From assembly GCA_024234955.1 (NCBI GenBank), contig JACKNK010000002.1:434001-498000 (forward strand): a DNA stretch of 64,000 nt, in the 5' to 3' direction. The notes under the pieces are model-generated. The model made no database searches. It saw nothing but the letters and a program-made list of their open reading frames with translations, and was not told where the DNA came from. Below are positions 46,846 through 55,691 of this stretch, piece by piece; within the stretch, counting starts at the first letter, position 1, and each line of letters begins with the position of its first letter. The DNA comes from Gammaproteobacteria bacterium (GTDB taxonomy: Bacteria > Pseudomonadota > Gammaproteobacteria > JACKNK01). Both the position numbers and the translations under genes were made by a program.

Positions 46846-48763
46846 CCGCTTTCGTGTCCTGAGCGAGAAAGCCAGCGCGCGGCCTGGCAAATATCGCAGC
46901 ACCGTAACGCCGTGGGTTCGCGGCATCATGGATCTGTTCGACGACCCGCGAATCCGCGAGGTGGTCGGGCGCAAGTCGGCGCAATGGGCGTGGACGGAAG
47001 CGGTCCTGAACGACGTCGGCAAGCGGATCGATATCGACCCGTGCGCTATGGCGATCATGTTCCCGTCTGCCAAGGCGGCGAAGAAGTTCGCGCGCACCAA
47101 GCTGCAGCCGATGATCCGCGCCATGCCGCGGCTGTCGGCCAAGGTCGATCTGTCCGGCAGTCGAAAGTCCGGCAACACCTGGGATCACTACGAATTCCCG
47201 GGCGGCTTCCTCGACCTGATCAGTTCCCGCGTCATCACCGACGTCAAGACGGTCCCGTACAAGCGGGTGTACGTCGAAGAGCCGGCGGATGCGGAAGAGA
47301 ATGTCGGCAAGCAGGGCAATTCGATCGGTCTGCTGCGCGAGCGCCTGAAGACGTTCGCCGACGGCAAGCTGATCATCGGCGGCACGCCGGCGGTCAAAGG
47401 GTTGTGTCCCGTCTCGGCGGAGCACGACAAGACCGATCAGCGCGAATTCGAGGTGCCGTGTCATCACTGTGGCGAAGCGCATGTGCTCAGCTTCGAGCAC
47501 CTGCGCTGCGACGAGGACCCGAGCCGGTTTCATCCGGTCTACGGTCACCGTCTGCCGGAGACGGCCTATTACGCCTGTCCGCACTGCGGCGGTGTGTGGA
47601 CCGATCACGACAAGAACGCCAACGTGCGCCGGGCCGAAGACGCCGGCTTCGGGTGGACGCGTGGCACCGCAAATGCCGAGGTCGTTGGTGTCTCTGGCAA
47701 CGAGCTGATCAACCCGTTTCCGGGCAGTCGTTTCGCGCGATTGATGGAAAAGTGGTTGGCCGCCGAGCACAAGGCCGGTCAAGGCCAGCCGGAAGACCTG
47801 ATCGTGTTCGTGAATTCGAACATGGGTCAGCCCTACGAATACCGCAGCCGTGCGCCGGGCGAAGAGTTGCTGCGGCAGCGTGCCGAGTCCTACGCCGAGA
47901 ACACCGTGCCGGCGCCCGGACTGGTGTTGGTGGCCGGTGTCGACGTGCAGCACGACCGCTTCGCGGTCATCCTGCGCGCCTACGGTCGCGGTGAGGAAAG
48001 CTGGCTGGTCAGCTGGGAAGAACTCGCCGGCAACCCGCTCGACAAGAACGACCCGTCATGGGAAGCGCTCGAGGCCAAGGTCTTCGGCGCGTACCGGCAC
48101 GAAAGCGGCGCGGCGATCCATGCCCGCGCGGCGTCGATCGATTCCTCGGACGGCGCCATGACCGACCTGGTCTATGACTGGGTCCGCCGGATGCGGAAGA
48201 AGTACCCCGGCTGCAACACGATGGCGATCAAGGGCCAGTCCGGCACCGGCGCACCGCGTGAAATCTTCGCGGTGTCGACCAAGCGGCTCGACCACGCCAA
48301 GCCGACCAAGGCCGCGAAGCACGGCATCAAGCTGTTCATCGTCGGCACCGAGCGGGCGAAAGATACGCTGATCGGTGACGACGGCTGGCTCACGCTGTGC
48401 GACTCGCCGGAACGTACCGGACGCGGCGCGGGTCGCTTCCACGTCTTCGACGGCGTGCGGGCCGACTACTACAAGCAGCTGCTCAGCGAGGTGAAGGCCC
48501 CGCACCGCAGCATCCGCAACCGCAAGGTCTGGCAGCTCAAGGCCGGCCAGCGCAACGAAGCCCTCGATGCCGAGGTCTACGCGCTGCACGCCGCGCGCAG
48601 CCTGCGCACCAACGCCATGTTGCCGGATCGCTGGGATCAGCTGGAACGCCAACTGGTACAGGGCGACCTGTTCCAGGTCGACCAGGCCGAGCCGAAACCG
48701 GCGGCGGTCGTTGCCGACAAGCAACAAAGCCTCGCGGATCTCGCGCGGCAGATGAACACCTGA
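46778..48763 (+). CDS. Terminase large subunit, lambda gpA family
   Basis: About 661 residues from ATG at 46778. REWADRFRVLSEKASARPGKYRS is the family's opening. An unusual ATP-binding segment (VGRKSAQWAW) and a Walker B-like RVYVEEPADAEE follow. A zinc-type CHHCGEAHVL ... CPHCGGVW, then the nuclease half (GVDVQHDRFAVILRAYG, IDSSDGAMTDLVYDWV) complete the domain order. It is the ATP-driven packaging motor and endonuclease. Other starts at 46703/46706 would add 24-25 residues and overlap more of the small subunit gene. Confidence 0.9.
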   Translation: MMIRRAWKSWKPPIRLTTREWADRFRVLSEKASARPGKYRSTVTPWVRGIMDLFDDPRIREVVGRKSAQWAWTEAVLNDVGKRIDIDPCAMAIMFPSAKAAKKFARTKLQPMIRAMPRLSAKVDLSGSRKSGNTWDHYEFPGGFLDLISSRVITDVKTVPYKRVYVEEPADAEENVGKQGNSIGLLRERLKTFADGKLIIGGTPAVKGLCPVSAEHDKTDQREFEVPCHHCGEAHVLSFEHLRCDEDPSRFHPVYGHRLPETAYYACPHCGGVWTDHDKNANVRRAEDAGFGWTRGTANAEVVGVSGNELINPFPGSRFARLMEKWLAAEHKAGQGQPEDLIVFVNSNMGQPYEYRSRAPGEELLRQRAESYAENTVPAPGLVLVAGVDVQHDRFAVILRAYGRGEESWLVSWEELAGNPLDKNDPSWEALEAKVFGAYRHESGAAIHARAASIDSSDGAMTDLVYDWVRRMRKKYPGCNTMAIKGQSGTGAPREIFAVSTKRLDHAKPTKAAKHGIKLFIVGTERAKDTLIGDDGWLTLCDSPERTGRGAGRFHVFDGVRADYYKQLLSEVKAPHRSIRNRKVWQLKAGQRNEALDAEVYALHAARSLRTNAMLPDRWDQLERQLVQGDLFQVDQAEPKPAAVVADKQQSLADLARQMNT

Positions 48764-48862
48764 TCGGGGGAGTTTGGCAGGCGCCGGCGGCGCGTCTGTA
48801 AGCCCGCACCCTGGCCTGATCGGGTTCCTCCTTTCCAGGGTGCGGGCAACGCCGCCGAACAT

Positions 48863-49345
48863 ATGAGTCTGAGCGCGCACCAATCCGCGCGGATGAAGAA
48901 CGACGAATGGCTCACGCCGCCGGAGATTCTTCGACCGCTGGGTCGATTCGACCTTGATCCATGCGCGCCGATCGAACCGCCGTGGGCGACTGCCGCCACG
49001 CAGTTCAGCATCCTCGACGATGGTCTGAGCAAGCCTTGGGGGGGGCGGGTGTGGTTGAACCCGCCGTTCGGGCGCGAGGCCGTTGTGTGGTTGCGCCGGC
49101 TCGCTGCGCACGGCAACGGCATCGCCTTGATTCCGGCTCGCACCGAGACGGCGATGTTCTTCGAAGCCGTGTGGGGTGTTGCCGATGCGGTCTGCTTCAT
49201 CAAGGGCCGACCGCACTTTCATTACGTCGATGGGCGGCGTGCACCATTCAATTCCGGTGCGCCGATCGCTCTGATTGCCTACGGCATAGACAACGAACAG
49301 ATCCTGCGCGAAAGCGGGCTGGGGCACGTCGTCTCGGCCAAGTGA
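48863..49345 (+). CDS. Phage DNA N-6-adenine methyltransferase (Dam-like)
   Basis: A 160-residue protein with NDEWLTPPEILRPLGRFDLDPCAP, LSKPWGGRVWLNPPFG (the N-P-P-F catalytic motif at residues 66-69) and AAHGNGIALIPARTETAMFFEAVW. These are hallmarks of small phage DNA adenine methyltransferases that methylate phage DNA. It sits between terminase and head genes, separated by a 99-base gap with no other gene. Confidence 0.85.
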   Translation: MSLSAHQSARMKNDEWLTPPEILRPLGRFDLDPCAPIEPPWATAATQFSILDDGLSKPWGGRVWLNPPFGREAVVWLRRLAAHGNGIALIPARTETAMFFEAVWGVADAVCFIKGRPHFHYVDGRRAPFNSGAPIALIAYGIDNEQILRESGLGHVVSAK

Positions 49346-49357
49346 ACCGAGATTTGC

Positions 49358-49579
49358 ATGTCCGACTGCGTCACCCAACTGACCGAGGCCCGCGCGGCCC
49401 TGCATGACTACATGCTCGGCAAGTCCGTGGTCGAAGTCCGGTACTCGGACGGCGAGTCGGTGCAGTACAGCGCCGCCAACGTCGACAAGCTGCGCGCCTA
49501 CGTGCGTGAGCTGGAAGCGGAATGCGGTGGCACGGGTGGCGCGGCGAAGCGTCGCGCGCCGATGAAGGTGGTCTACTGA
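49358..49579 (+). CDS. gpW-like head-tail connector protein
   Basis: A 73-residue protein: TQLTEARAALHDYMLGKSVVEVRYSDGESVQYSAANVDKLRAYVRELE. Length, helix-hairpin-helix pattern and position between terminase and portal match lambda gpW, which fits between the portal ring and tail. Its stop overlaps the portal start (TGATG). Confidence 0.85.
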   Translation: MSDCVTQLTEARAALHDYMLGKSVVEVRYSDGESVQYSAANVDKLRAYVRELEAECGGTGGAAKRRAPMKVVY

Positions 49580-51162
49580 TGGGCGTCAAAGACATCACCG
49601 TCAGCCCGATCGTGGACGCCAGCGGGCGCCCGATGGTCAGCGCGCAGGGTGGGGCTTTCAAGGCCGGCCAGCGTTTCGACCGCGAGGTCGCCGGGTGGAC
49701 GCCGCTACTGCGTTCCGCCGATGCCGACATCCTGCCGGACATGAACCTGACGGCCGCGCGCACGCGCGACCTGATCCGCAACTTCGGCCTCGCGTCCGGC
49801 GCGGTGCAGACGCACCTCGACAACATCGTCGGTTCCGGTCTGCGCCTGGTTGCGCAGCCGAACTATCGCCTTCTCGGGATCAGTGCCGACTTTGCGGCGA
49901 AGTGGTCTCGGGATATCGAGTCGCGATTTTGGTCGTGGGCGTATGACGTCGATTTCTATTGCGACGCCGCCCGCCGTCTGAATCTGGCCGGTATGCAGAA
50001 TCAGGGCTTGCTGTCTTTCCTGAGCAGCGGCGAGATTTGCGCCGTCAGCGAGTGGCTGCCGAACCGTGGTAGCCGCTACGCGACCGCGATCAAGATGGTC
50101 AGCCGCGACCGCCTGAGCAACCCGAACGGCACGGCGGATGCCGTGCGCCTGCGCGGCGGTGTGGAGATGGACGCCAACGGCGCGCCCGTCGCTCACCACT
50201 TCCGCGAGGCGTTGCCGAGCGACAGCCGCTTCGCCGGTGCGCAGACGCACACCTGGAAGCGCATCCCGACGTTCACCCCGTGGGGGCGTCGCCGGGTGAT
50301 CCATATCTACGAGCAGGAATGGGCCGGGCAGACGCGCGGCCTGACCCGTGCCGTCGCCTCGCTGGTCAGCTCCAAGAAGCTCGACCGCTTCGAGGAAACG
50401 GCGCTCGAGGCCGCGATCATCAATGCGATGTACGCGGCGGTGATCGAGTCCGATCTGACCGGCGTGGAGGATGCGCTCGGCGGTGACGATACGGCGACCG
50501 AGTACCTGAAGGCAGCGAATACCTTCCACCAAGGCGCTGGCATCAAGTTCGATGGCGCGAAGATCCCGCACCTGTTCCCGAACGAGAAGCTGCATTTCCC
50601 GCGTCCGGGCCAGCCGACCGACACCTTCGCCCCGTTCGAGCAGGCCTTCCTGCGGCACATGGCGGCGGGTTGGGGCCTGAGCTACGAACAGCTCAGCCGC
50701 GACTACTCGCAGACCAACTACAGCGGCGCCCGCGCCGGGCTGATGGAGTCGTGGAAGCGCTTCATGTCCATGCGCGAGAAGGTTGTCGGGGAATTCTCCC
50801 GGCAGGTTTACGCGCTGTGGCTGGAAGAAGAGATGGACCGCGACCCGGCACTCACCCCGCCCGGCGCGCCCTCGTTCTGGGAAGCCAAGACCGCGTGGAC
50901 CCGGTGTTCCTGGATCGGTCCCGGCAAGGGGCACATCGACCCGCTCAAGGAACAGAAGGCGATCAGCATCAAGATCGCCGATGGGCGCTCGACGATGCAG
51001 GACGAATTGAGCGAGGACGGCAAAGACTGGGAAGAGACGCTGGAACAGACCGCCCGCGAGTTGAAGCGCAAGGCCGAGCTGGAACAGGAATACGGCATCA
51101 AATTCCCGGGGGCGGATATCGCCACTGCCGCCGCGTCCAGTCCGGACACCGTCACGCCGTGA
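49579..51162 (+). CDS. Portal protein, lambda gpB family
   Basis: The 527-residue protein has the lambda-portal features DMNLTAARTRDLIRNFGLASGAVQTHLDNIVGSGLRL, ISREW-like segments (AVSEWLPNRGSRYATAIKMV), the conserved YSQTNYSGARAGLMESWKRF and the C-terminal acidic tail. Portals form the dodecameric DNA gate of the procapsid. ATG is coupled to gpW by TGATG. Confidence 0.92.
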   Translation: MGVKDITVSPIVDASGRPMVSAQGGAFKAGQRFDREVAGWTPLLRSADADILPDMNLTAARTRDLIRNFGLASGAVQTHLDNIVGSGLRLVAQPNYRLLGISADFAAKWSRDIESRFWSWAYDVDFYCDAARRLNLAGMQNQGLLSFLSSGEICAVSEWLPNRGSRYATAIKMVSRDRLSNPNGTADAVRLRGGVEMDANGAPVAHHFREALPSDSRFAGAQTHTWKRIPTFTPWGRRRVIHIYEQEWAGQTRGLTRAVASLVSSKKLDRFEETALEAAIINAMYAAVIESDLTGVEDALGGDDTATEYLKAANTFHQGAGIKFDGAKIPHLFPNEKLHFPRPGQPTDTFAPFEQAFLRHMAAGWGLSYEQLSRDYSQTNYSGARAGLMESWKRFMSMREKVVGEFSRQVYALWLEEEMDRDPALTPPGAPSFWEAKTAWTRCSWIGPGKGHIDPLKEQKAISIKIADGRSTMQDELSEDGKDWEETLEQTARELKRKAELEQEYGIKFPGADIATAAASSPDTVTP

Positions 51163-51224
51163 CGCGGCCCCTGCAACACGGCGGGGCCGCGCTATCCAGC
51201 GGCATCCGCCTGATGGGAGGTTCC

Positions 51225-51623
51225 ATGCCCGCGCCGTTCATGTTTTCCGCACTCAGTCAGGCGAAGCTCGGCACCTGTCACCCGCACCTGCGGACCTTGT
51301 TCCTCGAGGTCATCAAGCATGTCGACTGCACGGTGCTCGAAGGGCACCGCAGCGTGCTTGACCAGGACAAGGCCTTCCACGAAGGACGGAGCAAGCTACG
51401 CGGCGGGTCAAGCAAGCACAACATGACCCCGTCGATGGCGGTGGACGTGGCCCCGTACCCGATCGACTGGAACGACCGCGACCGCTTCCTGCTGTTCGTC
51501 GGCTTCGTGAAGGGGGTCGCCGCGCAGCTCGGCATCCGCATCCGCTGCGGTGCCGACTGGGACGGCGACGGCACGACCACCGACCAGACGTTCCACGACC
51601 TGCCGCATTTCGAACTGATTTGA
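51225..51623 (+). CDS. M15-family endolysin (peptidoglycan endopeptidase)
   Basis: A 132-residue protein with metal and catalytic residues SKHNMTPSMAVDVAPY (His65, Asp74) and FHDLPHFE (His128), the M15 D-Ala-D-Ala/L-Ala-D-Glu peptidase layout. It cleaves peptide cross-links for host lysis. GGGAGG precedes ATG 51225. Two membrane-protein genes follow, making a lysis module inside the head gene cluster. Confidence 0.85.
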   Translation: MPAPFMFSALSQAKLGTCHPHLRTLFLEVIKHVDCTVLEGHRSVLDQDKAFHEGRSKLRGGSSKHNMTPSMAVDVAPYPIDWNDRDRFLLFVGFVKGVAAQLGIRIRCGADWDGDGTTTDQTFHDLPHFELI

Positions 51624-51638
51624 TGGAGTAAACGCACG

Positions 51639-51860
51639 ATGGAAGTACCCGCCCCGATGATCTGGGCCGCGATCGGTGGGCTGGCCCTCGCCATTGCCTA
51701 TCTGTGGCAGTCCTGCCGCCGTGATCGGGCCGTGTTCATCACCTGGCTGATGCACCTGACCTTCGGCAACAAGACCTGCGATATCGGCGGCAGCTGTCCG
51801 CAAAGGACGCCGGTCAAATTACCGGAAGAGGTCAAGGTGGCGTTGGACAAGCTGCACTAA
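51639..51860 (+). CDS. Small membrane protein, possible lysis accessory
   Basis: A 73-residue protein with one N-terminal helix (MIWAAIGGLALAIAYLW) and a cysteine-bearing soluble part (NKTCDIGGSCPQRTPVK). Between endolysin and a three-helix holin it might be a second holin, antiholin or spanin component. No lipobox, so not an o-spanin. Confidence 0.5.
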   Translation: MEVPAPMIWAAIGGLALAIAYLWQSCRRDRAVFITWLMHLTFGNKTCDIGGSCPQRTPVKLPEEVKVALDKLH

Positions 51861-51877
51861 CTCAAGGCGGATTGACC

Positions 51878-52318
51878 ATGTTCCAGTTTCTCGGCTCCCT
51901 GTTCGGTAGTGCGAAAGCGGGCGAGCGCATCGTCGATGGGGCGATCAACGCGGTCGACAAGCTGTTCTACACCGACGAGGAAAAGGCGGAAGCCGCCGCC
52001 TCGGCACGGTCGGAAGGCTTCAAGGTCTACATGGCCTGGCTCGAATCCACGTCCGGTTCGCGCCTCGCGCGCCGCTTCATCGCGTTGATCGTGGTGATGA
52101 TCTGGGCCAGCGAGCACCTGGCTTCGGTGCTGGCCGGCGGGCTCGCCGTGTTCGCCACCGATCCGGTCAAGTGGGAGCGCGTCAGTGTCATGCTCGCCGG
52201 CCACGCCAGCGACAACAACGCCCTGGTCGGCGTGGTCCTGCTGTTTTACTTCGGTGGCCCTGCCGCGACCGACGCCGCGCGTGGGTTGGTCGAAAAGTGG
52301 GTCGGCAAGAAACCTTAG
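51878..52318 (+). CDS. Holin of the three-transmembrane type
   Basis: A 146-residue protein: a leading amphipathic region (FQFLGSLFGSAKAGERIVDGAINAVDKLFY), then hydrophobic segments FIALIVVMIWASEHLASVL and NALVGVVLLFYFGGPAATDAA, consistent with a phage 3TM holin. It would open the inner membrane for the endolysin encoded just upstream. A hairpin terminator follows. Confidence 0.72.
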   Translation: MFQFLGSLFGSAKAGERIVDGAINAVDKLFYTDEEKAEAAASARSEGFKVYMAWLESTSGSRLARRFIALIVVMIWASEHLASVLAGGLAVFATDPVKWERVSVMLAGHASDNNALVGVVLLFYFGGPAATDAARGLVEKWVGKKP

Positions 52319-52343
52319 CTGTCACATGTGCGTTCCATGAATA

Positions 52344-52372
52344 AAGCCCCGCCCCGCGCGGGGCTTGTTCGT
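52344..52372 (+). terminator. Rho-independent terminator after the lysis module
   Basis: aagcccc (52344-52350) pairs with ggggctt (52360-52366), followed by gttcgttt. Modest T-tract. Confidence 0.5.
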
Positions 52373-52386
52373 TTCCGGGGAAACAA

Positions 52387-53736
52387 ATGTCCGACATCCG
52401 CAACCCGCTGATCGCTCAGCGGCTGTTCAACACGCCGCTGCTGGTGCACCCGGCCAAGCTCGACGCCGTGATCTACGGCCTGCGCGAGCGGCTTGGCGTG
52501 CCGGACATGCCGGCGCCGGACGCCGGCCCGCTGGCCTACGCCGTCGAAACCGGCAAGCGCAGCGAGTTCGGCTACCAGGTGCTCGCCGACGGCATCGGCG
52601 TGCTCAACATCAGCGGCGTGCTCGCGCATCACGGCGGCATGCAGGCCGATTCGAGCTACGTGCTCGGCTACCAGACCATCGCGCAGCAGTTCGAGGCGGC
52701 GATGCAGGACCCGATGGTCCGTGACGTGGTCATGGTGCTGAACAGCCCCGGTGGCGAAGTCGCCGGTGCGTTCGACCTGGCCGACCAGATTTTCGCGGCG
52801 CGGGGTCGCAAGCCGATCCACGCGATCGCGAGCGACATGGCTTGTTCCGCCGCCTACCTGATCGGCTCCGCCGCCGACAGCCTGAGCGTCACGCAGACCG
52901 GCTACGTCGGCTCCATCGGCGTGGTCATGCGTCACGTCGACATCAGCGGAGCGCTGGCCGATGCGGGCTACAAGGTCACGCACATCTACGCCGGGGAATG
53001 GAAGGTCGCGGGCAACCAGTTCGAGCCGCTGCCGGACAAGGTGCGCGCCAAGTTCCAGGCCGAGATCGACAACCTCTACGGCATGTTCGTCCACGCCGTG
53101 GAACGCAACCGCGACCTGATGCCATCGGTCATCACCGGCACCGAAGCGGATACCTACATGGGCCAGATCGGCGTCGACGCCGGTCTCGCCGACCGGGTGG
53201 AAACCCCGGACCAGCTTTTCGCCCGCATCCGGGCGGAACGAGGCCGCGCGGGGGCGCGGGCTTTTGCCACCACTGCAACCACGGAGACTTCCATGTCCGC
53301 AGAGCAGACCACCGCGCCCGACCCGAAACCGGCGGGCGCCACCGCCCCGGCCACCGTGCCGGAAGCCACCAACGAGCAGGCCGTCGCTGTCGCGCAGGCT
53401 GCCGCCGCCGGCCGTGCCGACGGTCACGCCGAAGGCGTCACCGCCGAGCGCGAGCGCATCAGCGCGATCCTGACCAGTGCCGAGGCCGAAGGCCGCACCA
53501 AGCTGGCTCACCGCCTGGCCTTCCAGACCGACATGGCCGCCGAGGCCGCCATTGCGGTGCTGGCCGATGCCGAGCAGGCCAAGCCCGAAGCCGCCGGTAG
53601 CGTGCTGAAAAGCCTGATGGCCGATCAGTCCGCCCGCCTCGGCGAAGACACCGATGACGCCAGCGAGTCCAGCAAGGCCGCCGGCATCCTCGGCAACTAC
53701 CACGCCGCGACCGGTCGTCGTGGCGCCACTGCGTAA
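52387..53736 (+). CDS. Capsid maturation protease, S49/gpC family, fused to scaffold
   Basis: The 449-residue protein has an S49 peptidase core: VLNISGVLAHHGG, VVMVLNSPGGEVAGAF, the nucleophile in ASDMACSAAYLIGSAAD (Ser154), YVGSIGVVMRHVD and the lysine in AGEWKVAGN (Lys206). After about residue 300 comes an Ala/Glu-rich region that serves as scaffold. This matches lambda gpC with the nested Nu3. The protease trims portal and scaffold during procapsid maturation. Confidence 0.9.
   Translation: MSDIRNPLIAQRLFNTPLLVHPAKLDAVIYGLRERLGVPDMPAPDAGPLAYAVETGKRSEFGYQVLADGIGVLNISGVLAHHGGMQADSSYVLGYQTIAQQFEAAMQDPMVRDVVMVLNSPGGEVAGAFDLADQIFAARGRKPIHAIASDMACSAAYLIGSAADSLSVTQTGYVGSIGVVMRHVDISGALADAGYKVTHIYAGEWKVAGNQFEPLPDKVRAKFQAEIDNLYGMFVHAVERNRDLMPSVITGTEADTYMGQIGVDAGLADRVETPDQLFARIRAERGRAGARAFATTATTETSMSAEQTTAPDPKPAGATAPATVPEATNEQAVAVAQAAAAGRADGHAEGVTAERERISAILTSAEAEGRTKLAHRLAFQTDMAAEAAIAVLADAEQAKPEAAGSVLKSLMADQSARLGEDTDDASESSKAAGILGNYHAATGRRGATA
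53293..53736 (+). CDS. Nested scaffold protein (Nu3-like), internal start in the protease gene
   Basis: An in-frame ATG at 53293 (MSAEQTTAPDPKPAG) follows ACGGAGACTTCC, a reasonable internal ribosome site, and would yield a 147-residue Ala/Glu-rich, helical protein equal to the scaffold region. Lambda makes Nu3 from the same place. Inferred from position and the ribosome site only. Confidence 0.6.
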   Translation: MSAEQTTAPDPKPAGATAPATVPEATNEQAVAVAQAAAAGRADGHAEGVTAERERISAILTSAEAEGRTKLAHRLAFQTDMAAEAAIAVLADAEQAKPEAAGSVLKSLMADQSARLGEDTDDASESSKAAGILGNYHAATGRRGATA

Positions 53737-53750
53737 CCAAGGAGGCCGTC

Positions 53751-54125
53751 ATGCCTTTCGATCCGCACGCGTCCTCCGCTGAGGACACCCTGAGCTATTC
53801 CAACCTGATCGCTGGCGACAAGGACCTGGTCACCGCCAAGGTCACCATCGCCGCCGGTGCCGCGCTCACCGCCGGCGCAGTGCTGGGCAAGATCACCGCC
53901 TCAGGCAAGTACGCGCTGTCCGCGTCCGCCGCCGGCGACGGTTCCGAGACCCCGGATGCGATTCTCGCCAACGACGTCGACGCCGCGGCGGCCGATGCCG
54001 AGGCGGTCGTCTACCTCGAGGCCGAGGTCAATGTCGATGCCCTGAGTTTCGGCACCGGCCACGACGCCACCAGCGTCCGCGATGCCCTGCGCCAGCGCGG
54101 CATCTACCTGCGCACCGTGTACTAA
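53751..54125 (+). CDS. Head decoration protein, gpD type
   Basis: A 124-residue protein directly before the major capsid gene: LVTAKVTIAAGAALTAGAVLGKITASGKY, AILANDVDAAAADAEAVVYLEAEVNVDAL. Length, Ala-rich small beta-fold and position match lambda gpD, a trimer that stabilises the expanded capsid. Confidence 0.85.
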   Translation: MPFDPHASSAEDTLSYSNLIAGDKDLVTAKVTIAAGAALTAGAVLGKITASGKYALSASAAGDGSETPDAILANDVDAAAADAEAVVYLEAEVNVDALSFGTGHDATSVRDALRQRGIYLRTVY

Positions 54126-54135
54126 GGAGCCGACC

Positions 54136-55164
54136 ATGGCGATTCAGACTTACGACACCCATACCCTGGCCGGCGTCATCGAAGGCTTCGACCAGTTCAC
54201 CCCGTTCCTGCTCGACCGCTTCTTCCCGATGGCGGTCACCTTCGACACCAGCTTCATCGACTTCGATGTGCTGGAGACCGACTACCGCATCGCCCCGTTC
54301 GTGTCCCCGGTGCAGGCCGGCCAGGTCATGAAGGCCCTCGGCGGCACTACCAAGAAGTTCACCCCGGCCTACGTCAAGCCGAAGGGCATCGTCGATCCGG
54401 AGAAGGTGCTGACCCGCCGTGCCGGCGAGGCCATCGGCGGCAGCCTGAGCCCGGCGGCCCGCCGTGACGCGATCATCGCCGACCTGCTCAACAGCCAGCG
54501 CAAGCAGATCACCCGCACCTGGGAATGGATGGCCGCGCAGGCGCTGCTGACCGGCAAGGTGGTCGTGTCCGGCGAGAACTACCCGGAGGCCGAGGTCGAC
54601 TTCGGTCGCGCCGCCGGCAACACCAAGGCGCTGACCGGCACCGCGCGCTGGTCGCAGTCGGGTGTCGATCCGCTGGCCGACCTGGAAGGCTGGTTCGGCG
54701 AGCTGGAAGCCCCGGCGACCGATGTGGTCATGAGCGCCGATGCGTGGGCCCTGTTCTACGCCAAGGTCAAGGGCGACTGGAAGGACCTGGCCGACATCAC
54801 CATCGCCGGCAACACCGCGATCATCAATGTCGCTCCGGGCAATGGCCAGTGGGTGCAGTGGAAAGGCCGCGTCGGAAACGTCAACTACTGGGTCTACACC
54901 GGCATGTACAAGGACGCCGCCGGCGCCACGCAGCTCTACATCCCGTCCGAGGAACTGATCATCGGTTCCGCCGCAGTCGAGGGTCACCGCTGCTTCGGTG
55001 CGATTCAGGACGCCAACGTCGGCTACATGCCGGGCGAGATCGTTCCGCGCAACTGGGTCAACGAGGACCCGGGTGTCGAGTACGTGATGAGCCAGTCCGC
55101 CCCGCTGATGGTCCCGGCCCGCCCGAACGCGTCCATGCGCGTGAAGGTGAACGCAGCGGCCTAA
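54136..55164 (+). CDS. Major capsid protein, gpE family
   Basis: The 342-residue protein is colinear with lambda gpE: LDRFFPMAVTFDTSFIDFDVLE, APFVSPVQAGQVM, the TRRAGEAIGGSLSPAARRDAIIADLLNSQRKQI stretch, and C-terminal ARPNASMRVKVNAA. The strong AAGGAGCCGACC ribosome site fits an abundant product. A good terminator follows. Confidence 0.94.
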   Translation: MAIQTYDTHTLAGVIEGFDQFTPFLLDRFFPMAVTFDTSFIDFDVLETDYRIAPFVSPVQAGQVMKALGGTTKKFTPAYVKPKGIVDPEKVLTRRAGEAIGGSLSPAARRDAIIADLLNSQRKQITRTWEWMAAQALLTGKVVVSGENYPEAEVDFGRAAGNTKALTGTARWSQSGVDPLADLEGWFGELEAPATDVVMSADAWALFYAKVKGDWKDLADITIAGNTAIINVAPGNGQWVQWKGRVGNVNYWVYTGMYKDAAGATQLYIPSEELIIGSAAVEGHRCFGAIQDANVGYMPGEIVPRNWVNEDPGVEYVMSQSAPLMVPARPNASMRVKVNAAA

Positions 55165-55183
55165 GCGCCGGCGGTTGAGTGAA

Positions 55184-55222
55184 GAAAAAAGAGCCGGGCG
55201 CTGAGCCCGGCTCTTTTCTTTG
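55184..55222 (+). terminator. Strong rho-independent terminator after the capsid gene
   Basis: aaaagagccgggc pairs with gcccggctctttt around a short loop; symmetrical A and T tracts suggest it works in both directions. Confidence 0.85.
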
Positions 55223-55275
55223 AGCGTCCGCATCGGGCGTTCAACGAAAAGAGCCCATCCACTGGAAGCCAACCC

Positions 55276-55443
55276 ATGAAGATCATTCCCGACGTCACCA
55301 TCGTCGACGGCATCGGCAAGGACCGCGTGCAGCTGATCGCGAATCAGGAAGTCGGCGTCAAGGACGCGGACGGCAAGCGCTACATCGCCGCCGGCCTGGC
55401 CAAGGCCGCGCCGAAGCCGGCGCCGGCTGACGCCGCCGAGTAA
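55276..55443 (+). CDS. Small head-region protein A (FI position)
   Basis: A 55-residue protein (MKIIPDVTIVDGIGKDRVQLIANQEVGVKDADGKRYIAAGLA then an Ala/Pro-rich tail). It occupies the position of lambda FI between E and FII but does not resemble FI. It is clearly related to the next gene. Confidence 0.65.
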   Translation: MKIIPDVTIVDGIGKDRVQLIANQEVGVKDADGKRYIAAGLAKAAPKPAPADAAE

Positions 55444-55458
55444 CGACGCCCCTGCCCC

Positions 55459-55683
55459 ATGCTGATCATCCCCAACGTCACCGTCGTCGACGGCGTCGAT
55501 GCCGCCCGGGTGCAGTACACGGGGTGGCGTGAGTGGGATGTCGGCGACACGGACGGCCAGCGCTACATCGATCTCGGCTACGCCTACCTGTCGCCGAACG
55601 ATCCGGCCTACACGCCGCCGTCGGAAGGGTCCGGCATCCCGCCGCTCGACGACCTGATCGACACAGTCGACAACCTGCTCTGA
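55459..55683 (+). CDS. Small head-region protein B, paralogue of its neighbour
   Basis: A 74-residue protein (MLIIPNVTVVDGVDAARVQYTGWREWDVGDTDGQRYIDLGYAYL...). Start, the VDG and RYI-x2-G segments match protein A, so the two are a tandem duplication. Function unknown; possibly head completion. Confidence 0.65.
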   Translation: MLIIPNVTVVDGVDAARVQYTGWREWDVGDTDGQRYIDLGYAYLSPNDPAYTPPSEGSGIPPLDDLIDTVDNLL

Positions 55684-55691
55684 CGCTGACC

